Below the pieces are notes generated by a model. It was given only the letters and a program-made list of their open reading frames with translations, made no database searches and was not told where the DNA came from. DNA of 25,471 nucleotides from Paraglomus occultum (lineage: Eukaryota; Glomeromycota; Glomeromycetes; Paraglomerales; Paraglomeraceae), in NCBI GenBank assembly GCA_910592205.1, contig CAJVPJ010000425.1, positions 1 to 25,471 of the forward strand, read 5' to 3'. The position numbers were made by a program, and so were the translations under genes. Shown piece after piece: positions 9,939 to 22,300 of the stretch. How positions within the stretch are numbered: position 1 is the first letter of the stretch; every line of letters starts with the position of its first letter.

Positions 9939-12276
9939 AGGCAACCCTTATTACAACATGTCATGTTATTATTAGCACATATTGACATGTCAATGTGCTT
10001 AATAATCACAATAAGAATTGTTCACACAGCCGATCGATCCAAACGTTCAAATTTTGTCCACTGTTCTTGGAGGGTACCCACCCGTGTTATCAATCTCTAA
10101 TAATGGACATTGGTCAGTCCCAAGCCCACTGACAAACAAATCAAGTGAATATGTTCCAAATACCCGCCAATTTGCATATCAAAACGTGACTGTCAACAAA
10201 CAAAGTCGATGCAGATGCATTTAAATAATTATAATGTCAAACTATTGTTGATTGCTGTACAATTATTGATTGCCCTCATTGTTTAGGTCTACGTCCTCTT
10301 ACTCTCTTTTTCTTTTTGCTTTTTCTCACATGAATGTGATAATAATAACATAAACACACAAAGCATTTCTAAAACATTATAATGGGAAATAATGTTACCA
10401 TAACCATAACCATTGAGAGAAAAAGTCAAGGGAACTGACGTGAGGAACTGACGTGAGGAACTGACAGCACAGCTCATCAGATGCAGAGGGCATGTATCTT
10501 GGGTAACAAACAATGGTTTGTTTATTCGCTACAATGGGATTACAGGGGTCTAGATATTGTAATTGTACCACAACATTCATCAACAATATCAAATATTTCC
10601 ATAGTACTGCCCTGCCTGGGTTTGATGTTCAAAGAGCATAGCCCGATACTCTAAATTATTTGTCGTATTCCATCTCTCTCTTTGAATAGAATGAGTTCAT
10701 ATTGTCATAACGTGCTTGATATCGGGCAGATCATCTCGATCGATTTTCGATTGCCAAGTCGAAATCATTTTCCGCAATAGTCAAGCTTTTTTCATCTTAA
10801 TTGTCCGTAGCCGATCCAACCAACAGAAACTCTATTATTACCATACACTGTTAAACACGTTGATCGTACACAGACTCGCATATAATACTTTAAACGTATC
10901 CCATCAGAAATCTGCTTTTAACAATGTGGTTTCACCGATATGATTCTCTCTCGCTCGGGTTTTACAAAAATTAATCAGCACCCTTCACATGAACTGTGTG
11001 ACCACAAAGACCGAGTTTTACCATATGAAAAAGGTTTGATGTGCGATAATCTACATAAAAATTGGTTGTATGAATTGAGCTACTTTGGTACCCATCAATA
11101 ATGTGATACGTTTATTTAGTAGCTAATGCATGCACGAGGGGTTGTTCCATAAGAATGGGAGAAAACTTGTTTTAGGTAGATGTACTTTAACTCATCGATG
11201 GGGTGGTTGTCGTCATTATTTTGAAATACGTTACATTGGGAGAATTTCTAATTGGGCAGCATTTCTTGCAACACACATGCTGCAGAACTGCGTTGAAGTA
11301 ATGCATATCGACATCATCTTGCTGGGATTTTTTTTCCATTCAAAAAAAATATCAAGTTTCAGTTTATTCATAGCTTCTTGCCGCGAATGACTTAAACAGG
11401 TGTAACCATTTTCTTCTATCTGAAAATACGGCCTCTTTTTTTTTTCTTGGCTGCAAGATTAGAGTCAAAAATGGTCTAATCCATCTTCTATAAAACGGGA
11501 GAAACACAGCGGATGATCCAGCAAATATTTTCGTCTTGAAAATCTTATGTTAATTGACTAAACCATTAGTGCATAAATTTGTTGTCGATTATCGTTGATA
11601 TTTTTAGAATTTGACTCTGGTTTGTGTGAAACCCACATTCATTCTTTCTCTTTTTTTTTTCCTTGCAAATCTACAAGAAAATGGTTTATAATTGGTTAAT
11701 AATAGCCGAATTCTGAGGAGGGAGCAGCGATCTCTTGCGGTCCGGTTTCATTATTTGTTACGAATATCTGTTGAGTTAGTTAGGCAAGTTGGCGGTGGCG
11801 CCATCAATGCAATAAGTGAATCTCTGCAATTTGAGACTTTTTTTTTTCCCCTTTCCCCATACTCTCTGTACAATTGGCCCCTTTTCTTTCTCTTTTCCCC
11901 ACTCCCCAATGTCTATACGCCGTTTCCCCATACTTTTTCTAACATCTCAATTTCCCCATTAAGCTTATTCTACCTGCAATTTAATATAACACATATGATA
12001 TTCTTCTCAACAATGAATTAATACGTATGCAGAATGCAGCGTCATTAATAATCGCTTTCCCCACAAATTCCATATCCTTTTTTAGATTAGCGTGAGTGTA
12101 AACATAACAAGAAGCAGACTTGCAATTTATTGACATACTATAAATGATGTTATACAGTTAATTAATACTAACCGTGTTGCAGTATTGTAATTATTGTTCA
12201 AGTTTTGCTATTATTGTTGGATATTCCAGTTTTCCCGTAATGGTTGGGGACTGAATAAACACAATGTAATACGGAC
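9939..12276. other. Long AT-rich spacer
   Basis: Apart from the 13-bp repeat at 10431-10466, I find no supported gene here. Open frames such as 11130-11390 and 11692-12021 are short, have no recognisable motif, and coincide with T/C-rich tracts. Confidence 0.4.
10431..10466. repeat. 13-bp tandem repeat, about 2.8 copies
   Basis: The unit GGAACTGACGTGA is repeated at 10431-10443 and 10444-10456, with a third partial copy to 10466. Each full unit carries TGACGT, the core bound by CRE-type bZIP factors, though no gene stands next to it. Confidence 0.85.
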
Positions 12277-12311
12277 ACACTGATACTAACACTGATACTA
12301 ACACTAATACT
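12277..12311. repeat. 12-bp tandem repeat, about 3 copies
   Basis: The unit ACACTGATACTA is repeated twice exactly and once with a single G-to-A change. Confidence 0.85.
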
Positions 12312-12319
12312 TGTAGACT

Positions 12320-12339
12320 AGAGAATTGTTCAATTCTCT
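12320..12339. repeat. 20-bp hairpin/palindrome
   Basis: AGAGAATTG TT CAATTCTCT is a perfect 9-bp inverted repeat with a 2-nt centre. A second palindrome, AATTCAATTGAATT, follows at 12409-12422. No function is evident. Confidence 0.7.
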
Positions 12340-13236
12340 CCCCAACAATTGACGTAATTCAGAATGTCAACGTACATTCGGTTCGATATGAATTGATTGC
12401 ATTCATTAAATTCAATTGAATTCCTTAAACCTTATTATTACAATCCTTTAATGTACACTTTAAATTTCATTTAACCAAATTTGTGTCTTAAGGTATTCGG
12501 TCTCCCCAATGTCGAAAGAAAAAAAAAAAGCCCCCGTCTCACTTTCCCTCCGCCCTTTCAAGAACATGAACCTTATTCTCTTAATTTCCCAGGCACACAA
12601 AAACGTTGCAAAAGTGTGGGGTAAAAAGGTCACTTGGGTCCTTCCAAACAATCCAAACAGCGAAACTTATCAATTGTGTAGAATAAAAGGGCTATTGTTA
12701 TATGGCTTGGCATTTCAAATTCGCATAACCAACCCAAGTGTTTTGTGTTCTTCCCCGAGTCACCCCCGAGTCAAAAAATTACAATTCTTTCTCAACAATT
12801 CATTGGCGAATTGCTAGATCTTCAACTGAATAATAGCAAATCTCAATCTGCCATAATTAGGCAAATAAACAGGCAATTATTCTTGTCCTTTGTTGTTATC
12901 TATTATTCTGTTCGTTGGGGTTAGGCACTCATCTATTGGTCCACTATTGTACGGATCTACCCAAGTCACGTTAGACGACCGGGGTAACCACCATTAATCT
13001 TAACATGATAATAAGTGTTATGATGGGCATAAATGATTGGATAAAATGTCACAATGGGATTGTATTTATTGTCGCTGCAATAGGAAAACTGTCCAATGTT
13101 AATTAAAGCTGGTCATTATTCTGAATGTCCGTATTTGGAAAGGGCGTGGGGAAAAAGGTAACCCCATTGACTTTACCAATTCGAGAAACTTTGCCAAAGA
13201 AGAGAAAATTTAAGGCAAAGCCTCAACATTTTCCAA
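12340..13236. other. Spacer with small unsupported frames
   Basis: An ATG-started frame of 102 codons (12509-12817, plus) and one of 39 codons (13124-13243, plus; MSVFGKGVGKKVTPLTLPIR, then a Lys-rich tail) are present. Neither has a known motif or a promoter I can defend. Confidence 0.35.
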
Positions 13237-13479
13237 ATGGTTAAAACCCGCGAAACAAAAGCCCGTATTAGAAGATCTATTGAAGAATTAGGACCCGATT
13301 TTAAATATTTAAACGTATTTCATTTAAAACTGAGAAAAGGAAATATGTCATTGTGGGGTGGGAAAATCAACATGCAGATTGGCGAGAAAAGAATAAAGAA
13401 CCTTTTTCGAAGGCAAAAAAGAAAAAAAAAGAATGAAAAGGAGAAAGAAGAGAAAAAAAAAAGAAAACTCAGTATTTGA
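13237..13479 (+). CDS. Possible small Lys-rich protein, 80 aa
   Basis: The ATG has a favourable context (CCAAATGG). The first two thirds are not low-complexity (for example RRSIEELGPDFKYLNVFHLK), and the end is a Lys/Glu run encoded by purine-only DNA. A basic tail of this kind could be a nuclear localisation signal. No family is recognised, the purine bias alone could keep the frame open, and no TATA box is evident. It may well be a chance ORF. Confidence 0.2.
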   Translation: MVKTRETKARIRRSIEELGPDFKYLNVFHLKLRKGNMSLWGGKINMQIGEKRIKNLFRRQKRKKKNEKEKEEKKKRKLSI

Positions 13480-13786
13480 GTATTAAAAGTTTTTATGTGG
13501 TAAAAGGATAAGGAATTTTGCAGTTCTCAAACTCATTTTTAACCGCTTATCAATTGGGTTACCGATACTACGGATCTATCGCATTGCGTTAGTTCGTTTG
13601 TGGCTAGGCGTTATAGAAATGAGAATACGCAATTGTTGTCCTAATGATCGAAAAAAGTTCCAGAGTGAAGATCAAAATGTAAAAGCCTGCAACTCGTTGT
13701 GTCTCAGACTATGCAGCACAGCATCTCTATCAGTACTGCGTTCCCCAAGGTTTTTTTTTGAATGGGTTCTTGTTCCTTTTTTTACC
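13480..13786. other. Spacer
   Basis: No supported feature; short frames only. Confidence 0.35.
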
Positions 13787-13858
13787 AAAAAAAAAAAAAG
13801 GAAAGAGAAAGAAAGAGAGAGAAAGAAAGAGAGAGAAAGAAAGAGAGAGAGAGCGAGA
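13787..13858. repeat. Purine-only tract with 14-bp tandem unit
   Basis: A poly-A run is followed by GAAAGAAAGAGAGA repeated exactly three times (13807-13848) and flanking GA-rich sequence. The strand is pure A/G for about 70 nt and is close to mirror-symmetric, so it could adopt triplex (H-DNA) structure. Frames through it are artefacts. Confidence 0.9.
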
Positions 13859-14234
13859 TTTCTAAACCAATGATATCGATTGGTCACCCCGTTATCGATA
13901 TCCATTGGAATTCTGCTTCTTTCCGCGATTCACAAAATATTTGATCTGCTTCTTTCTTCCAAGCCCAGCCACAATTCACAGTGTGTAACTGCAGTTCATG
14001 CAATCCTCAGTCGGGCTTGAGTATGAGTAACACACACAACTGGCTTTCGACAATTTTGCAATCGGGAATCTTTAAACTCGAATCATTGTAACGTTGTAAA
14101 CGAAGATCCGGGCTAATAGATTTACCACTTGCACGCTTCCGATTGTTTATTTGAAAATGTTCTTTGTGCCTGAGAAAAAAATCTTGTCGAAAGCAATTAG
14201 GTAAGACAGAGAGAACTGGAGAATGAATTGTTAA

Positions 14235-14342
14235 GATGCGTGAGCAGAGCAGAGTAGAACAGTAGACCAGGAGAGCAATAGATTAGTAGAGCAGTATACC
14301 AGTTAGACCAGTAGAGCAATAGACCAGTAGAGCATTAGAGTA
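14235..14342. repeat. Degenerate AGTAGAGCA/GACCAGTAGA repeat
   Basis: About ten imperfect copies of a roughly 10-bp motif (AGTAGAGCA, AATAGACC, AGTAGACC) run head to tail. Confidence 0.7.
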
Positions 14343-14690
14343 GGGTACACTATTTTTTTTGGATAAATTACTCCATTGTCAAAAGGAATGTGTCACATTG
14401 ATAACGAGTATCGAAATGGGGCGTCATCAAGTTTGTGTATGCAGACAATAATGATAAATCGGCTAAAGTGCATTATTGAATGAAAATAACCCAGTTAGTG
14501 AATGTGGGAGATGCGGGCAATGAAACGTTTGCTCGACTCCCGATTGCAGATGGGGTTCTAATGGAGTACTGACAAAGAATAGATAACTGAATAAGACAAA
14601 TATAGACGCTTCAATAAAGAGAAAGATGTCAAAGATAATGGCAGATAAGAGTTCAAGCAATAATTGTTATCTGTCGTTATCTATCGTTTA

Positions 14691-14813
14691 GTTGTTGTAT
14701 GGTTGTTGTATGGTTGTTGTCGTTATCATTGTTATCATCATCATTATTACCGTTATTATTGTTATTGTTATCATCATCATTATTACTTTTTATTATTGTT
14801 ATTATTATTGTTG
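14691..14813. repeat. TTG/TTATCA microsatellite cluster
   Basis: GTTGTATGGTTG is repeated at the left. Further on, a 19-mer, GTTATCATCATCATTATTA, occurs twice within a run of TTATTG and ATCATC triplets. Open frames of Leu/Ser or Tyr/His runs are artefacts. Confidence 0.85.
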
Positions 14814-16010
14814 TCATTAATACTAATGGCACTCTTATCAGGCCATCGTTATCGTTATTGTTACTTGTAAAAATAATCGTCTTGTTGAATTATTAGATCG
14901 ACGGTCAGTATTGCCGTCTCTGTCCATAATTAAAAGCAAAGTCTATTATTCGGCCGTTGTCGATCTCTTCCTCGATGCATTTGGAAATAGCTTAACGTTT
15001 AGAACATTGATCATGCTTGTGTGTGAGAAATGTTTTTGAATGGGAAGAGAAAACAGGGAATCCCATACATAAGCAAAGGCTATCGAATAGTATTAGATTA
15101 TAGGCGGATAAACTGGATATGCAATATACTTATTTGGTAAATTGGTGATGTGCCGATAACACCATTTGTACATTTCTTTGCTATCATTCGCTCCATCAAC
15201 TGCATGAGAAAAAAAAAAGGTCGCAACTGGTCAACTCGTTTGTCCCACGCAATCCCAATGCATTTCTGCTGTGCATTTTAAATGTCACGCTTTTTTAAAC
15301 TAGGTAGAGAACTTGCGCATGACCTACTTTTGTACATACATCACGACTGTGTCGTCATCACAATTACGAGTGGTCACGTTGGCACTGTCACATCATCTGA
15401 CGATTTTTGTCGTCATTTCGGTAGAAGCTTGTTATCGAAAATATAGTACCTTTTGAAGATTTCGCGTTCATAGTCGGTTGCACTAAGGGTTGACCGCTTC
15501 TCGCGCTAGCTAATATCAGAAAATTGTGTCAATTGCTCTACCATTAAACGTGTCACGGCAATAACGAAAATTGCAGTCGACATTGCGCAATTCAAAGAGA
15601 TCCCCTCTGAGCAAAGCGAGATCGGTTGTTAAATACGAATTAGGGATACACAACAAGTACGAGATTGTCCAAAGGCACTCTAATCGAAAGTAATAATCCA
15701 ACCAGTCGATTTTTTTTTGTTGGTAGATGATGAGCGCAAACATTTAACTATCCGACTATTAATAATAAGATGAATAGCCAACTAGTCGATTTAACACGGT
15801 GATTGTTTGAGGAAAATTTTCGTGCAATTATAATTACAACGAAAACAAACGTATAACCTTTTGCGTCATATTATGCGAGAAGACTCCAAGTACGAGGTTA
15901 ACTCACTCGGCGCGTCCGTAACGTCATTCAAATGTAATTAATTTTTTTAGTCGCTAAGCGGTACATAACAATAATTGTTGTCTGTTCTCTATATTATTAT
16001 TATAAAGCCC

Positions 16011-16017
16011 GAATTTT
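16011..16017 (+). promoter_or_regulatory. TATA box candidate (TATAAAG)
   Basis: It lies about 80 bp upstream of the small ORF at 16092, with no ATG in the predicted leader (from about 16041). Confidence 0.35.
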
Positions 16018-16091
16018 GATTATCCTTATGTTGCAGCAATTTGGATTTACGTTTTTACAACTTGATTGTTTAAAAGTCGCGGCAACTAATA

Positions 16092-16226
16092 ATGTCTTTG
16101 GTTACAAAGCTTTATCACGCAATAGTACCTCTGCTAAAACAGTTATCCAACTCGCATCATGAACCAGCATCGATCGTGCATGCAAACACACGCGCTACAA
16201 GTTTCTCGCGAAACTTGGATAATTGA
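16092..16226 (+). CDS. Candidate 44-aa protein, convergent with UGGT
   Basis: The frame reads MSLVTKLYHAIVPLLKQLSN, then SHHEPASIVHANTRATSFSR, then NLDN and TGA. Residues 3-19 could form an amphipathic or weakly hydrophobic helix; the rest is polar. A TATAAAG box lies about 80 bp upstream and the ATG is the first one after the expected transcription start. The gene would end about 150 bp from the UGGT stop, tail-to-tail. I recognise no homologue, so this is a candidate only; with this composition a 45-codon open frame can arise by chance. Confidence 0.3.
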   Translation: MSLVTKLYHAIVPLLKQLSNSHHEPASIVHANTRATSFSRNLDN

Positions 16227-16267
16227 AACAAATACTTTAACATAAAAACCCGCGATTTTTTTCTCTC

Positions 16268-16273
16268 TTTATT
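16268..16273 (-). terminator. Polyadenylation signal of the UGGT gene
   Basis: AATAAA lies on the minus strand 102 nt past the UGGT stop codon, in T/A-rich sequence. It is the nearest canonical signal. Confidence 0.5.
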
Positions 16274-16375
16274 TTCCTTTCATTATGTATAACTCCCGAA
16301 TCTGCCAAGCTGTTTGTAAAATCGGTTTTGTTAAATTATAACCGAAAATCTATACCGATTACTCTATTTCAGTAA

Positions 16376-19300
16376 TTACAACTCATCGTGACCCTCCGGT
16401 TTTGGGAGGACGGTCGAAGAGACACTTGACGGCTCTTGCTGGCCGGTTTTTTCGCTGCTGGTCGACGTGGATACAATTTTATCATCTTCGTCACATGGCC
16501 CGATACCAGTAGAACACGCCAGACTCTTTTTCTCCTTTGCTATCCTCGACGCAAACGCGGCCACTTCGTTATCATAGGACTCCCATTCCGGAACTTGACG
16601 ACGTGCACGATCGAGTTTTGGTTCCTTGGTTAACGGATTATTACACTACAAGACCAATCGACACACGTTAACACGCACACATTTAAAAAAATATATATAT
16701 ATAGACATGTGTAATTTTTTTTTGCGGATGGTTTACCAAATCAATAGTCTTTGCAGTTGCCAGTGACTCGTCGCTGCACCATGTCTCGCACCACAACCAC
16801 TCTTGCGGCAATGAAAAGATGGGAACATCGTGTTGCATGTTATTCGGCAAATCCTGATCGAGATTGGCCAAGGAATTGGGATCAGAGCTTAACATTTGGT
16901 ATTGACCGCGTAACCGGTCACCAGCCGCTATCTGACGGAATCGATGCAAGTCAATGACGTATAATGCGCTGTTTATTATACGCGTCACAAGGGTTTTTAG
17001 TATGTGAAAATAAAAACTGTAACGTAAAAGAAAAAAGACAACTTCCCCCTGAATACCTAATATGATAGGGCTTGCCACGCAAATGATCCTTCCAATACCC
17101 TCCTTTCCAAAAACGAAATCCATCCATTTCTGGACGATTGTCGCAGAACGGTGTGTATCCATATGGTGCACCCTTGAGGTCCATATCTATTAATTCTTTC
17201 AAGTCTGTGCGCACGATTTGGTCCGCGTCCACAAAGATCACTTTACCCAGGTCAAGAGGGAAAAGCACGTCAAGGAATAAAATTTTGTACCTAGAAAAAA
17301 GTTCAAATTACGACACTTTTGGTAAGCCTTCAATAAGGAATACGTGGTAATGCTATGCCAATTTGTCAGACTCTTCGTTTAGTTAGTTACGAATCGGATC
17401 AATTTTGTCATCTAACAAGAAGAGAACATTTACGACCCAAAAATACCAGCCGATCCCGATTGTGGTTGTACTTTGAGTCTGGCAGTCACTTCCGATTCGT
17501 AGCACCGTAAAACTTATCGCACCAGAAAACCACCCCAAGTTGATAATACTTGCCCCCATATCGTCCGTTGTTTCTCTTTTTGCTTGCGAAGCCAATGTGG
17601 CCATTTGTAAGTGACGAGTTCGTATTCGAATTTGTATTCTTTCGCCATCTCACCTATGAATTTCTGTAAGTCAACGTTCGTTAGCCGACTCGTCATCTTT
17701 GCAATCAGTAAAAAGTAAATCGCCTTTGTACCTTGAACGACGGTGATAAAAAGTTCTCGATAAACCAAAACTTGACTGTGCTCTTGGTATGTCGCAGCAC
17801 GCCAATAATCATAATAGACAAAAATCGTTCGTACAGATGACCCGAGGCGACGGAAAATATGTTGATTTCAGCATTATCTTTTGTAATTTTGTCCTTGTTC
17901 GAGAATCTAATAAATGTACGAGTTTGTCACATGAAAATTAGAGTTTACTTGAGCATTCCCTGTAATGTTACTTTACCAACGAAAAGTACTTACTTATTTT
18001 TAACAAAATTCCATATACCCTCTTCCTTGTTTTCGCTTCCTTCCAAAACGTCTTCTCTTTCCATACCAGGTTTCCGTTTAACCCTCGGATAAATTAACGT
18101 ACCCTCAAAATTCGTAATGACAATATCCACGCCAGTCTTATCGACTCGTCTACTATACCAGCCTTCACTCCCGACACTTTCAATCTCGTATATTTCTTTC
18201 GATCGCCCTTCTCTCAGTCCCAACTCCCAGACGCCAGGATTAGCCTTTAGTTGAAAATATCCTAGATTCGCCATAACTATCGTATCTTCCATGGCAGGTT
18301 GTGTCTTTGTTCCGAGAATGAGTTGCAGTCCGCGTGGTGTCATGCCCGAGGTATCGCGAGCATGTCCTTCGACAAGAATGTTTTCTAGTTCGAAAATGGC
18401 TTCGATCGGTTTGCGTCGAGAGCGCGAGTCGAGAGCAGATAAGCGAAGGTTGTCGAGATCGTAAATGCATTCCGTAGGTGTTACGAGCCAGGGTTGAATC
18501 GTGTCGACCGAAAGTGTGAAGAGTGGCTCCGTTGGAAGAGAATTAAACGTGGCCATTGGTGGCATTAAAGTACTAATGATAAAGATGAAAGTTCGTTAAC
18601 TAGAGCAGGTCAGATAAGCAATTCTTGCAAAACACTAATATTACCCAGAATCGGAATCAAATACGGGTCTTGACGGCAGAACATAGCGATAGAAGCGTTT
18701 CAAGGGTAATTCCTCCAACGCAAGGAGTGGGTTAAGTCGTACTTCGATGAAGACACCTTCTATGTGAGATAAGACCTAATGAAAAAAAAAAGTTATTCTG
18801 TCAAACTGCTTAAACTTTAAACACATACATATCATTTACTAACCTCGAGAATGGCCGACCACTTTTGTGCAATTTCGCTCAATGGATCAAGTAAAACTTC
18901 AAACTGATAAATGGCCGTCTCAATGTCACCGGTGTGGAATCGACTGTAACAATTTGATTGAATACACGAAGAAAATTAAAGACCAGACCACAACCATCAA
19001 ACCAAGTCCGAAATTAACGGAATAATAAAAAAGTACCTCAAACCGCTTTCAACTTGTCCGACTGCATGTTTCCGACTAATTTCATCCTCATCCATTATTC
19101 CAACTGGAACATCAGACACGGTCGACGCGGATACGATGGACGTCAGTTTGGCTAAAAATTCTGCATACTCTTCCCTGCAACAGAAGTGACAAACAGTTGG
19201 CAAAAAATCAAATTGCACAGATATTCGAAGGAAAAAAAAATACTTGTATTACCCATCAAGTTCAGTCTTTAATTCCAGACTGTTTACAGTATTGATAACA

Positions 19301-22300
19301 GGTACAACACGTTCTGCCGTCTCGATGTTAAGTAAAAGATGAAATTCATCAGCCAGAAATATCTCTTTCGCAGCAAATGGCCCAACAATCTGAAACGACA
19401 CATTAGAGTCAACAAACAAGAAAAGAGGCCTGATAGTTAGCGACATCAAATATACACATTATACGTGCCCTGCCGTTGATCACAATAAAGCTTTCGCCAC
19501 CATCTACTCTGCAATCCTCTTTGATTGTCTTTTGCCAACTACGCCAAAAATCATCCATTGCTTTCTTGTCTTCCGCTCGCCAAGCTTTAGCCTTTTCAGC
19601 GTGAACGGTCTCAATATTCTCATCTAACAGAATGTCTTCTTGCTGACCAAGAACTGACGCGCCTGCTTTTCCCTCACTAATCCTTGCTGCCTTTTCCAAC
19701 CCTTTTTTTACAAATTCGAAAGCTTTAGACGGGCTATCAAACGTGTCATGATGTAATTGATAAATAATTGAAGATACGTCATGTTTGTCTGCAGCAGAAA
19801 CGGGATTATGAATGAAGGAAAGCCTAACATCTTCAGCAGACTCCTATAATATATAACTCATCTTTAGTCCAAGTAACAGGCTATTCTGGAACGTCCATCA
19901 CTTTATCATACTTTACCAGAAATTTTAAACTCTCCAGAGCTTGCTGCACACCAGTTTCACTATCGAAATCAGCAAACACCCAAACTGTCGTCCAATGACC
20001 GTTTGTTCCCAGTTTATCTGTTCATCGTAAGGGTCATGTTACAGCCTGGAAAATGAGATTCTCAGGAGCTCGAATGCAAAATACTTGGAAACACGTTAGC
20101 TGCGTGAAAAATTACCCGTGTAAAGATATTTCAGGTGTTGATACTTTGTCGCAACATCATTCCTTCTATCAGCAAGATTCAAAACTTTCAAAGGATGTGA
20201 TTCCGAGACAGAAATATACATATTTCTTCTTGGCAAGACATTTGGTAATGTCGTGAATAACGTCAACGCGTCTGAATTGTCGTCAAACTCTCCGGAATGC
20301 ACCTACAGATAGTCCCCACAAAAAACTATTAAATTAGAATAAGTGACATAAGGGGAAAGTAGCTGTGGCCTCTCCTACTTGGGTAAATACAGTTCGATTG
20401 TTTGTGACTTTTCAACTTTTCACCATTCACGATCTATTATCTGTCCGCGCCGTGTCTGGCTCGACTTGTATGTCATAACCGCACCTTTTGTTGCAAGAAA
20501 TTTGTCTGCTCGCCTATAGAAAGCATTATATTCCGTTGATAGCTCTGTTCACAGATTACGATATTATCAGTATCTTTAGCAAAAACAACACGGCTCTCAA
20601 AATCATCAAACGAGAAAAAAAACCAAATAACATATTTCATCACACCCGGCTTAAGCTTGAACTCCTACCTCGTCAAAATCATGGTATTTTCCATTTACAA
20701 ATAATGCGCCACTACTTCCAGGAATTATTGCAAATCGTTTGGCATAAGCTATAGCGCCATCGATTTCCTCAGCAACTGTCGGGTCTTCTTTCAATAATTC
20801 GTCCAATTTGGTAATAATCCTGCCATTGTTGGGATTTCTCTTTGTAACAATTGTTTCAAATTCGGCTTGTGCTGTTTCCAATATCGACTTTGATGGCGTC
20901 TCCTGGATGACTTTAAGAACCTTTTTGATCATATAAATGAGTTGTTGGTATTAAAAACGATAAGATTATATATTGGGAAAAAAAACCAAAAACATAACAA
21001 ACCTTGCTTATAAAGTCAAAAACAGTTGGAAAATCGTAATTGTTTTTAAGATAGTAGACTGCACTTGCTATCAATGCGGCTGAAAACGGCAAAACATGTA
21101 ATTAGAACGATCTGCTCCAGGATAAAACCGTCCGGCGTATGAAATGATCAAAGCAAATCTTCCATCACAAGTCCACTTACAGTCACTCTGTTTATCACCA
21201 ACGAGTGGAACAAGTCCAAAGCGTAGTGGTATACCGCGCATGATGAACATATTCTCCTCTTCTACCAGTGTAAGCCCTTCGACGCTTGCAAGATCGACTA
21301 CGTATAATATTGAAAATAGGTTTTTGCGTATTTGCCGTAATGTCCCTGGATACACGGGCCGTAACAACTGTGAATTTTTGAAAAAAGGGCGTATGAATGC
21401 TGGCTTATTGGTTCTACACTTTCTTTTTCAACACTACACCAGTTTCCTACCGAGTAAACTGCGGCTGGCCATGATGAATATCTTGGATCCTTCTCTAAAT
21501 CGTTAAACCACATTAGGACATTGCCATTTTCAGATGTATCGAAAATGTTGTAGATGTTGTTTGAGACGTCATCGGCAGACTTTGTCCAAAGCATAGGAGA
21601 TGAAACCAAACTAATAGCTTGAACAGCAGTTAACCCAAGTCTTGTGAACGATAGGATAGTATGACGCTCGCGTTTTAGTAGTTTGAGGATTCTGAAATAA
21701 ATTCGGATTGGTTAGAATATAAACGTTCTCGCGAAATATTCCAGAAATGTATTGATAAAATCTTTCATCACTCACTGGAACGGTTCAAAAGAATTCTCGG
21801 AAATTGGCATTCCGTTTAGCCATATGGCGTTCGTTCCAGGTTGGACCGTTGAGTGAACATTCGTTAACTCTTCAACCATTGATACATTAAGCGTAAGTTG
21901 TGCGATCGAGTGAGAATATTTGGGAAAATCTTGTGAAAGACGCGTTAACGCCAAAAGAGGATTCTTTGATCCGGTAATAAATTGAGTAGACTTTGTCCCC
22001 AAATCTATAATGGAAATTTATTAGTCAAGCTTCATTCGGTCGCAAAACATGGTAATAAAACATGTGTCGATATGTTACGTTTAATTTCTTCAATTTTGAG
22101 AGGTTTAATTTCCGATATAGTTTCGTCAAACAAATGCTCCGACAAAGTGCTTCGATGATCCTCTTGCTTAGCGTTAGATGCGTTTTCCTGGTCAGCGATT
22201 GCCTCACTTTGTTCCTCTATACAGATTAGCGACAAAACATGTAAGTCATCAGTCTAGCAATTGATGTAACAATTCATCATCATGTACCTGCTCCCAAGTC

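Larger units (their letters stand above)
13859..16010. other. AT-rich spacer with repeats
   Basis: Apart from the repeats at 14235-14342 and 14691-14813, no gene is supported. A 75-codon ATG-started minus frame at 15743-15516 has no known motif. Near-identical 13-mers AACCAGTCGATTT (about 15700) and AACTAGTCGATTT (about 15781) suggest a small local duplication. Confidence 0.4.

Noticed and set aside
12616-13193. Apparent similarity between 12616-12668 and 13146-13193 (both with GTGGGG, AAAAAGGT, GAAACTT in order)
   Set aside because: Matches are short and spaced unevenly in A/G-rich DNA; without an alignment score I cannot call a duplication.
14664-14896. Tyr/His- and Leu/Ser-rich frames resembling membrane proteins
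   Set aside because: They are translations of a TTATCA/TTG microsatellite.
16751-16957. Plus-strand ORFs across 16376-23393
   Set aside because: They are shadows of UGGT exons on the minus strand.
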